From the NCBI GenBank assembly GCA_943370595.1, contig CALRRO020000006.1, positions 186,001 through 250,000 of the forward strand: a stretch of DNA of 64,000 bases, given 5' to 3'. Made by a program: the position numbers and the translations under genes. The notes below the pieces were generated by a model. That model was not told the origin of the DNA. It saw nothing but the letters and a program-made list of their open reading frames with translations, and did not search any database. Positions 50,845 through 57,589 of this stretch are shown one piece after another. Within the stretch, counting starts at the first letter, position 1, and every line of letters begins with the position of its first letter. The DNA comes from Piscinibacter sp943370595 (GTDB lineage Bacteria; Pseudomonadota; Gammaproteobacteria; Burkholderiales; Burkholderiaceae_C).

Positions 50845-50850
50845 AGAATA
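50845..50850 (-). promoter_or_regulatory. -10-like TATTCT next to the LOG-family gene
   Basis: On the minus strand TATTCT ends 7 nt before ATG 50837 without a Shine-Dalgarno sequence. Confidence 0.4.
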
Positions 50851-50896
50851 CCTTGGCGGATCGCGCCGTCGCGCGACGACACACGGAGTGCAAGGG

Positions 50897-51907
50897 ATGA
50901 AGTTCAGCCTCGGCGAGGCCCGGGCGATGGTGGCGGCCGAACTGCGGCGCGCCGGGGCGAGCCGCGCGATGGCTGACAGTACCGCGGCGGCCCTGGTGCT
51001 GGCCGAGGCGCAGGGCCTGGGCTCGCATGGTCTGTCGCGCGTGGCGCAGTACGCCGGGCACCTGCGGCATGGCCGCGTCGATGGTCGGGCCGAGGCCGCC
51101 GTGATCCGCCGCCAGGGCGGCGCGTTGCTGGTCGATGCGCGCGAGGGCCTGGCCTTTCCGGCCTGCGAGCTGGCGCTGCGCGAAGGCATTGCGGCGGCAC
51201 CGGTGCAGGGTGTCGTCTTCATCGGCGTCACCCGCAGCCACCACGCCGGCGTGCTGGTCGATCACCTGCGCGGGGCGGCAGCGGCCGGGCTGGTCGGCCT
51301 GGGCTTTGCCAACGCGCCGGCGGCGATGCCGGCGGCCGGCGGGCGCCACCCGATCTTCGGCACCAACCCGGTGGCGGCGGTGTTCCCGCGTCGCGAGGCC
51401 GACCCGCTGCTGATCGACCTCAGCCTGTCGGAGGTCGCGCGCGGCAAGCTGATGGTCGCTGCGAAAGAGGGGCGCTCCATTCCCCTGGGCTGGGCGCTCG
51501 ATGCGAACGGCGAGCCGACCACCGACCCGCAGGCCGGCATGGACGGCTCGATGCTGCCGATCGGTGCCGCCTCTTCGCCCAAGGGCGCGATGCTGGCGCT
51601 GGTGGTGGAGTTGCTGGTCACCGCGCTGATCGGCGCGAACTTCGGCTTCGAGGCCTCGAGCTTCTTCGTCGACGAGGGCAACCGGCCGCGCATCGGCCAG
51701 GCTTTCGTGCTGATCGACCCCGGGGCACTGGCGGGCTCGGCGGGCTACCTCGATCGCATCGAGGTGCTGATCACCGAGATGCTGCGCGACGAGGGTGTGC
51801 GCCTGCCGGGCGCGCGGCGTGAGGTGCTGCGGCGTCGGGCGGAGGTGGAGGGGATCGAGATCCCCGAGATCCTGATCGCGCAGTGGCGTGCTGCCGGATC
51901 GGCCTGA
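50897..51907 (+). CDS. Malate/L-lactate dehydrogenase family oxidoreductase
   Basis: A 336-residue member of the LDH2/MDH2 (YlbC/ComC) NAD(P)-dependent dehydrogenase family. Motifs are LAEAQGLGSHGLSRVAQYAG, FIGVTRSHHAGVLVDHL, GTNPVAAVFPR and VDEGNRPRIGQAFVLIDPG. The start ATG 50897 has AAGGG just upstream. Substrates in the family include ureidoglycolate, sulpholactate, delta1-piperideine-2-carboxylate and others; none can be chosen here. It is convergent with and abuts moeB. Confidence 0.9.
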   Translation: MKFSLGEARAMVAAELRRAGASRAMADSTAAALVLAEAQGLGSHGLSRVAQYAGHLRHGRVDGRAEAAVIRRQGGALLVDAREGLAFPACELALREGIAAAPVQGVVFIGVTRSHHAGVLVDHLRGAAAAGLVGLGFANAPAAMPAAGGRHPIFGTNPVAAVFPRREADPLLIDLSLSEVARGKLMVAAKEGRSIPLGWALDANGEPTTDPQAGMDGSMLPIGAASSPKGAMLALVVELLVTALIGANFGFEASSFFVDEGNRPRIGQAFVLIDPGALAGSAGYLDRIEVLITEMLRDEGVRLPGARREVLRRRAEVEGIEIPEILIAQWRAAGSA

Positions 51908-52684
51908 TCAGCCCGGCCTTCGATGGCCCGAGCAGACCGGGCAGGCCGGCGCACGCTGCATGCGGATCTCGTTCCACTCCATCGTGCGTGCGTCCAGCAT
52001 CTGCAGCCGGCCGGCGAGTGACGAACCGACGCCGGCGAGCAGCTTCAGCGCCTCGGCCGCCTGCATCGTGCCGATGATGCCCACCAGTGGCGCGAACACG
52101 CCCATGGTCGCGCAGCGCACTTCCTCGAAGGTCGCCTCCGGCGGGAACAGGCAGGCGTAGCAGGGGTTGGCGTCGCTGCGCACGTCGTAGACCGAGATCT
52201 GCCCGTCGAAGCCGATCGCCGCACCCGAGACCAGCGGCTTGCGGTGCGTGACGCAGGCCGCGTTCACCGCCTGGCGGGTGGCGAAGTTGTCGCAGCAGTC
52301 GACCACCACGTCGGCGGCGGCGACCAGCTCGTCGAGCCGCTTCGCATCGGCGCGCTCCTGCAGTGCGACGACCCGCACCTCCGGGTTGATCGCCGCGACC
52401 GACTGCGCGGCCGAGCTCACCTTGGGCTGGCCGATGCGCGACATGTCGTGCGCGATCTGCCGCTGCAGGTTGGTCAGGTCCACCGTGTCGTGGTCGACCA
52501 GCGTGAGGGTGCCGACGCCGGCCGTGCCCAGGTACAGCGCCACCGGCGAGCCGAGCCCACCCGCGCCGATCACCAGTGCATGCTCCGAGACGATCCGCGC
52601 CTGGCCCTCGACGCCGATTTCGTCGAGCAGGATGTGGCGCGAGTAGCGCAGCAGCTGCGCGTCGCTGAGGTCGGCGTGGTTCAG
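51908..52684 (-). CDS. moeB: MoeB/ThiF/HesA-type adenylyltransferase, probably CTG start
   Basis: About 258 residues. It adenylates the C-terminal glycine of a sulphur-carrier protein (MoaD or ThiS). ATP motif VIGAGGLGSPVALYLGTAGV, DLTNLQRQIAHD, DCCDNFATRQAVN and two zinc CxxC pairs (NPCYACLFPPE; CPVCSG) are present. The conserved N-terminus LSDAQLLRYSRHILLDEIGV lies upstream of the first ATG/GTG/TTG (GTG 52573), so translation probably begins at CTG 52684, which overlaps the ctpA stop as CTGA. The gene is thus coupled to ctpA. Confidence 0.85.
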   Translation of the reverse strand: MNHADLSDAQLLRYSRHILLDEIGVEGQARIVSEHALVIGAGGLGSPVALYLGTAGVGTLTLVDHDTVDLTNLQRQIAHDMSRIGQPKVSSAAQSVAAINPEVRVVALQERADAKRLDELVAAADVVVDCCDNFATRQAVNAACVTHRKPLVSGAAIGFDGQISVYDVRSDANPCYACLFPPEATFEEVRCATMGVFAPLVGIIGTMQAAEALKLLAGVGSSLAGRLQMLDARTMEWNEIRMQRAPACPVCSGHRRPG

Positions 52685-54117
52685 TTGGTCTGCGCCTCGG
52701 CCTTGCGCTCGACGATGGTCTTGCTGACCAGCACCGGCTTGCCCTTCAGGCGGTTGATCGCCTGGGCGAGCTGGAAGTCCTCGGCCGAACCGAACTCCGG
52801 CAGCGGCTTGGCCGCGGCCTTCTTCTGCGCTTCGTCCTCGAGCTTCTTGCGCGCTTCCTCGCGCGCCTTCTCGCGGGCCTCGTCCTTCTGCTCGGCGCCC
52901 TGGCCACTGGCAATGTGCTTCTCCAGGTCGGCCTCACGCACGCGCAGCGCGGCGAACACGTTGCCTTCGGCGGTCTCGTCGAGCATCACGTCGGGCACGA
53001 TGCCCTTGGCCTGGATCGATGCGCCGCTGGGGGTGTAGTAGCGCGCGGTGGTGATCTTCAGCGCGGTGTCCGGGCCGAGCTGGCGCACCGTCTGCACCGA
53101 ACCCTTGCCGAAGGTCTGCGCGCCCATGATGGTGGCGCGCTTGTGGTCCTGCAGCGCGCCGGCGACGATCTCGCTGGCCGAGGCCGAGCCTTCGTTGACC
53201 AGCACCACCATCGGCACCTTCTTGACCGCGTCGGGAATCTTGCGCAGCGGGTCGCTGCCGCCGCGGCGCATGTAGTACTCGGGCGAGGCCTTGAAGGTCG
53301 CCTTCGAATCGGCGATCTGGCCGTTGGTGGTGACCACGACCACGTCGCTGGGCAGGAAGGCGGCCGATATGGCGACCGCGCCCTCGAGCAGGCCACCCGG
53401 GTCGTTGCGCAGGTCGAGCACCAGGCCCTTGAGGTTGGGCTCCTGCTTGTACAGGTCTTCGAGCTTCTTGGCGAAGTCTTCGACGGTGCGGTCCTGGAAC
53501 TGGCTGACACGCAGCCAGCCGTAGCCCGGCTCGACCAGCTTCGCGCGCACGCTCTGCACGCGGATCTCCTCGCGCACGATGGTGACCGGGAAGCTGCGTG
53601 TCTCCGTCTTGCGGAAGACCGTCAGCACCACCTTGGTGTTGGGCTCGCCGCGCATCTTCTTGACGGCCTGGTCCATGGTCAGGCCCTTGACCACGGTGTC
53701 GTCGATCTTGGTGATCAGGTCGCCGCTCTTCAGGCCGGCGCGGAAGGCGGGCGAGCCTTCGATCGGCGACACCACCTTGACCAGGCCGTCTTCCATGCCG
53801 ATCTCGATGCCGACGCCGACGAAGCGGCCGCTGGTGCCTTCGCGGAATTCCTTGAAGGTCTTCTTGTCGAAGAACTGCGAGTGCGGGTCGAGGCCGGAGA
53901 CCATGCCCGAGATCGCGTCGTTGATGAGCTTCTTCTCGTCGACCGGCTCGACGTAGTCGGTCTTGACCATGCCGAACACCGCGGCGAGCTGCTGAAGCTC
54001 TTCGAGCGGCAGCTGCGAGACCGAGCTGCGGGCGATCGCCTGGAACTGCATCGTGGTCAACGCACCGGCGACGGCGCCCAGTGCCAACCACCCAGCGACC
54101 TTGAGTTTGCTACCCAT
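52681..54117 (-). CDS. ctpA: S41-family C-terminal processing protease
   Basis: A 478-residue periplasmic protease. An N-terminal anchor or signal (residues 5-25) precedes the PDZ domain (VGIEIGMEDGLVKVVSPIEG; LKSGDLITKIDD) and the catalytic core: Ser in NEGSASASE and Lys in TFGKGSVQTVRQLG. The C-terminal 100 residues include a Lys/Glu/Ala-rich coiled coil. The start ATG 54117 is preferred to 54540, which would read through the fbp region. It processes or degrades envelope proteins. moeB follows with a 4-bp overlap. Confidence 0.94.
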   Translation of the reverse strand: MGSKLKVAGWLALGAVAGALTTMQFQAIARSSVSQLPLEELQQLAAVFGMVKTDYVEPVDEKKLINDAISGMVSGLDPHSQFFDKKTFKEFREGTSGRFVGVGIEIGMEDGLVKVVSPIEGSPAFRAGLKSGDLITKIDDTVVKGLTMDQAVKKMRGEPNTKVVLTVFRKTETRSFPVTIVREEIRVQSVRAKLVEPGYGWLRVSQFQDRTVEDFAKKLEDLYKQEPNLKGLVLDLRNDPGGLLEGAVAISAAFLPSDVVVVTTNGQIADSKATFKASPEYYMRRGGSDPLRKIPDAVKKVPMVVLVNEGSASASEIVAGALQDHKRATIMGAQTFGKGSVQTVRQLGPDTALKITTARYYTPSGASIQAKGIVPDVMLDETAEGNVFAALRVREADLEKHIASGQGAEQKDEAREKAREEARKKLEDEAQKKAAAKPLPEFGSAEDFQLAQAINRLKGKPVLVSKTIVERKAEAQTN

Positions 54118-54272
54118 CGAAGACCCCTTCTGTCCCGCGCGTGCGCGACATCCACACGAATGCCCGGCCAGTATAGGGCGCGGGGTGTGGTTGGAGGCGG
54201 ACGCTGCCGGGAAAGTTGCACGTCGCGCCGGGCTTTCCGGCAACGTCTTGCAACGGCTGTCCGAGGGGCGAC

Positions 54273-55373
54273 TCAGGCGGGCTGGCGCTCGAACGTCACC
54301 ACGTGATCGACCTCGGCGCGAATGCCGATCCACTCGCCGACCTGGTGGTCGTGGTGGGACGGCACGTGGGCCATCAGCTTCTCCCCGCTCGCCAGGCGCA
54401 GCGTGTAGAGGAACTCGGCGCCGCGGAAGGCCTTGTGCTCGATGCGCGCCTTCACCGGCGCGGCGTCGTCGTGGACGATGTCGTCGGCACGCAGCAGCAC
54501 CTCGCATTCGCCGTTCGGATAGGCCTCCGGCAAGGGGCATTCGGCCATGTCGCTCAGGTCACCCAGCGGGGTGCGTACGATGCAGTTGCAGTGCCCGCCC
54601 TCGGGCTCGCCGCGCGAGACGATCGTCGCCGGCGCGAACACGCCGTGGCCGATGAAGTCGGCAACGAAGCGGCTGGCCGGGCGGTGGTAGAGCGTGTACG
54701 GGTCGTCCCACTGCTCCAGGCGGCCGCGGTTCATCACGCCGATCTTCTCGCCCACGGCAAATGCCTCCATCTGGTCGTGGGTGACGAACAGCGCCGTGGT
54801 GCCGGCCTGCTTGAGGATGGCGCGCAACTCCTGGGCGAGGCGCTCGCGCAGGTCGATGTCCAGGCTGGAGAAGGGCTCGTCGAGCAGCAGCAGGCGCGGG
54901 CTCGGGGCCAGCGCCCGGGCCAGCGCGATGCGCTGCTGCTGGCCGCCGGAGAGCTGGTGCGGCGCCCGTTTGGCGGCGTGGGCGAGGCCGACCAGGTCGA
55001 GCACTTCCTGGGTCCGTGCGCGGCGCTGTGCCGCCGGCAGGTGGCGGATGCCGAAGTCGACATTGGCCTCCACGCTCAGGTGCGGGAACAGCGCATAGTC
55101 CTGGAACACCATGCCGATGCGCCGCGCCTCCGGTGGCACATGCACGCCGCTGGCGGCGTCGGCGAGTGGTTCGCCGTCGATGGCGACGCGGCCCTCGGCC
55201 AGTCGTTCCAGCCCGGCGATGGCGCGCAGCAGGGAGGTCTTGCCGCAGCCCGACGGGCCGATCAGCACACCGATCTCGCCGCGCCGCAGGCCCAGCGACA
55301 CCGCGTCGACCGCGGCCTTCGCTGCGGCGGTGCCAGGGTAGGTGACGGACGCACGTTCGATGGCCAGGAACAT
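54273..55373 (-). CDS. fbpC: Iron(III)-type ABC transporter ATP-binding protein
   Basis: A 366-residue ABC ATPase of the FbpC/AfuC group. Walker A is GPSGCGKTS (39-47), Q-loop VFQDYALFPHLS, signature LSGGQQQRIALARAL and Walker B LLLLDEPFSSLD. The C-terminal part is a TOBE-like regulatory domain with ECEVLLRADDIV. The start ATG 55373 begins MFLAIERASV. It diverges from the permease gene across a 97-bp region holding a Fur-like box. The periplasmic FbpA-type binding protein is not in the window. Confidence 0.9.
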   Translation of the reverse strand: MFLAIERASVTYPGTAAAKAAVDAVSLGLRRGEIGVLIGPSGCGKTSLLRAIAGLERLAEGRVAIDGEPLADAASGVHVPPEARRIGMVFQDYALFPHLSVEANVDFGIRHLPAAQRRARTQEVLDLVGLAHAAKRAPHQLSGGQQQRIALARALAPSPRLLLLDEPFSSLDIDLRERLAQELRAILKQAGTTALFVTHDQMEAFAVGEKIGVMNRGRLEQWDDPYTLYHRPASRFVADFIGHGVFAPATIVSRGEPEGGHCNCIVRTPLGDLSDMAECPLPEAYPNGECEVLLRADDIVHDDAAPVKARIEHKAFRGAEFLYTLRLASGEKLMAHVPSHHDHQVGEWIGIRAEVDHVVTFERQPA

Positions 55374-55400
55374 CACCCTATGATATCGGCCTTCGCTCAA

Positions 55401-55415
55401 GAACGAGAATCGTTC
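55401..55415. promoter_or_regulatory. Fur-box-like palindrome between fbpC and fbpB
   Basis: GAACGA-GAA-TCGTTC is a perfect 6-3-6 inverted repeat containing GAGAATCGTT, similar to betaproteobacterial Fur sites. It lies 28 bp from the fbpC start and 55 bp from the fbpB start, so iron repression of both genes is expected. Confidence 0.55.
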
Positions 55416-55424
55416 GCATGTGAC

Positions 55425-55438
55425 TTGCGCGCGGTCAA
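55425..55438 (-). promoter_or_regulatory. FNR-like site in the fbp divergent region
   Basis: TTGACCGCGCGCAA on the minus strand, inside an 18-bp word identical to that upstream of the monoheme cytochrome gene at 33661-33678. Confidence 0.35.
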
Positions 55439-55470
55439 GTCCACGCTAGCCCGCGCTGCCATCCTCCTGC

Positions 55471-57093
55471 ATGTCCCGCCTGCTGACCCTTGCCTGCCTG
55501 CTGCTCGCCGTGCCCGTGCTCGGCGTGCTGGGCTCGTGGGTGATGCTGGACGCGGCCAGCCTGGGCGTGCTGCGACACCAGTTCGACACCGTGCTGCCCG
55601 AGTACGCGCTGAACTCGCTGCTGCTGTCGGTGTCGGTGGCCGTGGGCGTGGCGCTGCTGGGCGGCGCCACCGCGGCGCTGGTGGCGCTGTTCGAGTTCCC
55701 GTTGCGGCGCGTCTTCGAGTGGGCGCTGCTGCTGCCGCTGGCCATGCCGGCCTACGTGCTGGCCTACGCCGCCACCGATTTCCTGCAGTACAGCGGCGCG
55801 CTGCAGAGCTGGCTGCGTGCCGCCACCGGTGCCCAGGGCGCGCTGTGGCCCGACGTGCGCAGCCTGTGGGGTGCGGCGATCCTGTTCGTGCTGTGTCTCT
55901 ACCCCTACGTCTACCTGCTGACGCGGGCCGCGCTCAGCGAGCGCGCCGTGCCGCTGATGGAGGCGGCGAGGCTGCTCGGCGCCGGCACCTTGCGCCGCGT
56001 GCGCGAGGTGGCGCTGCCGCTGGCGCGGCCGGCGCTCGCCGCCGGCGTGGCACTGGCTTTGATGGAAACGCTGGCCGACTATGGTGTTGGTGCCTACTTC
56101 GGCTTATCGACTTTCACCACGGGTATCTACAAGGCCTGGCTGGTGATGGTCGACCGTGACGCGGCCGCCCAGCTCGCTTCCGTGCTGCTGGTCGTCGTGG
56201 CGCTGTTGCTGTGGGTCGAGCAGCGCGCGCAGAAGCGCCTGCGTTTTGCTGCCACGCGCAGTGGCGCGGTGCATGCGGCCGAAGCCCGGCCGATCGCACT
56301 GCGCGGCAGCCGGGCACTGCTGGCCGTGGGCTTCTGCGCGCTGCCGGTGCTGCTCGGCTTCGTGCTGCCGGTGCTTGTGCTGCTTCGGCTGGTCTGGCTG
56401 GAGGCGGCCAACGCCGAGTTCGGCCTGCCGCTGGCGCGCTTCGCGCAATGGGCCTGGACCAGCTTCAAGCTCGCCGGCCTGGCTGCCCTGCTGGCCACCG
56501 GCATGGCGCTGCTGCTCGGCTTCGCGCTGCGACTGCGCGAGAGCGCGGCGCTGCGTGGCGCGGCGCGTGTCGTCTCGCTCGGCTACGCCGTGCCGGGCGC
56601 CGTGGTGGCGGTGGGCATCCTGCTGCCGGTCGGCTGGCTGCAGCAGGTGGCGCCGCAGGCGGGCACGACGGCGCTGGTCACCGGCACGCTGTTCGGCTTG
56701 ATGTACGCCTACCTGGTGCGCTTCTCGGCGGTTGCGCTGCAGTCGGTCGAGGCCGGCTACGCGCGCGTGCCGCCGTCGGTCGACGAAACGGCGCGCATGC
56801 TCGGTGCGACGCGCACGCGCCTGTTCGCCGAACTCCACGCGCCGCTGCTGCGCCGCGCCGGCCTGGCCGCGATGCTGCTGGTCTTCGTCGACGTGATGAA
56901 GGAGCTGCCGGCCACGCTGGTGCTGCGACCCTTCAACAGCGACACGCTGGCGGTGGTGGCCTATCAGCTCGCCCGCGACGAACGGCTCGGCGAAGCGGCG
57001 CTGCCCTCGCTGGCGATCGTCGCCGTCGGCCTGATCCCGGTGCTGCTGCTGTCGCGCTCGCTGCGGCAGGACAGCGCTGGCCTCAGCGCTTGA
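55471..57093 (+). CDS. fbpB: Iron(III)-type ABC transporter permease (two fused halves)
   Basis: A 540-residue membrane protein with about 12 helices in two binding-protein-dependent permease domains. The EAA-like loops are LMEAARLLGAGTLRRVREVA in the first half and VDETARMLGATRTRLFAELH in the second. ETLADYGVGAYFGLSTFTTG and VDVMKELPATLVLRPFNSD are characteristic of the FbpB/AfuB iron permeases. It pairs with the divergent fbpC. The 3' end overlaps a small convergent gene by 11 bp. Confidence 0.92.
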   Translation: MSRLLTLACLLLAVPVLGVLGSWVMLDAASLGVLRHQFDTVLPEYALNSLLLSVSVAVGVALLGGATAALVALFEFPLRRVFEWALLLPLAMPAYVLAYAATDFLQYSGALQSWLRAATGAQGALWPDVRSLWGAAILFVLCLYPYVYLLTRAALSERAVPLMEAARLLGAGTLRRVREVALPLARPALAAGVALALMETLADYGVGAYFGLSTFTTGIYKAWLVMVDRDAAAQLASVLLVVVALLLWVEQRAQKRLRFAATRSGAVHAAEARPIALRGSRALLAVGFCALPVLLGFVLPVLVLLRLVWLEAANAEFGLPLARFAQWAWTSFKLAGLAALLATGMALLLGFALRLRESAALRGAARVVSLGYAVPGAVVAVGILLPVGWLQQVAPQAGTTALVTGTLFGLMYAYLVRFSAVALQSVEAGYARVPPSVDETARMLGATRTRLFAELHAPLLRRAGLAAMLLVFVDVMKELPATLVLRPFNSDTLAVVAYQLARDERLGEAALPSLAIVAVGLIPVLLLSRSLRQDSAGLSA

Positions 57094-57343
57094 GCTTCAT
57101 GAACTCGTCGATGAGTTCGCCGGGCAGCGTGTCCATCGGCGCCTCGCTGATGCGCACGCCGCGCAGCAGTTCGAGCGAGGAAGCGAGCAACCCGTTCTCT
57201 CGCGGGTCGACCGGCGCGTGAGCCCCGACCACCTTGGTGGCCGCCTGCTTCGGGTCGACGTATTCGCCCATGGGGGCCTCGGGCGTGACACGCCAGACCA
57301 GCTTGGCCGGGGGATGCTGCTTGTTCGCCGTGAGCCGCGCCAT
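57083..57343 (-). CDS. Small conserved hypothetical protein
   Basis: An 86-residue, basic, probably soluble protein starting MARLTANKQHPPAKLVWRVT and containing YVDPKQAATK and TLPGELIDEFMKLKR near its end. I do not recognise the family. Reading-frame quality (codon use like its neighbours) and the compact start after an upstream gap support a real gene. It is convergent with fbpB (11 bp overlap) and upstream of it lies the tRNA-Arg gene. No function can be given. Confidence 0.65.
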   Translation of the reverse strand: MARLTANKQHPPAKLVWRVTPEAPMGEYVDPKQAATKVVGAHAPVDPRENGLLASSLELLRGVRISEAPMDTLPGELIDEFMKLKR

Positions 57344-57460
57344 GGAAACCGCCTGTTCTCGACTCGCCGTCAAATGGAACGGACGGCCATTCCATCGTAG
57401 CGGAGCCGGGCGGCGATGGGCAGCCCATTCCCCTAGCTTGCAGTCGGGTGCGGCGCCTGG

Positions 57461-57533
57461 TCCCACCGACAGGAATCGAACCTGTATCTGCCGCTTAGGA
57501 GGCGGCCGTTCTATCCATTGAACTACGGCGGGA
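57461..57533 (-). tRNA. tRNA-Arg (anticodon CCU)
   Basis: A 73-nt cloverleaf. The acceptor stem TCCCGCC/GGTGGGA has one G-T wobble, the T loop reads GGTTCGATTCC, and the anticodon loop CTCCTAA gives CCU, which decodes AGG. CCA is not encoded. It lies 57 bp downstream of tamB. AGG is a rare codon in this GC-rich genome. tRNA-Arg genes often serve as integration sites, but no integrase or duplicated 3' end is seen here. Confidence 0.95.
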
Positions 57534-57589
57534 GGCGCGGGATTCTCGCATCCCGGCCGCGCTCGGATCCCGGTGTGTCCGTCCCGGCG

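Noticed and set aside
51908..52573. A shorter moeB starting at GTG 52573, or a frameshift in its 5' end
   Set aside because: The conserved N-terminal segment is present in the same frame up to 52684 without any base gain or loss, so the short start would cut a conserved part and no frameshift is needed.
57461..57533. Integration site of a genomic island at tRNA-Arg
   Set aside because: No integrase, no repeated tRNA 3' end and no change of base composition are visible around it.
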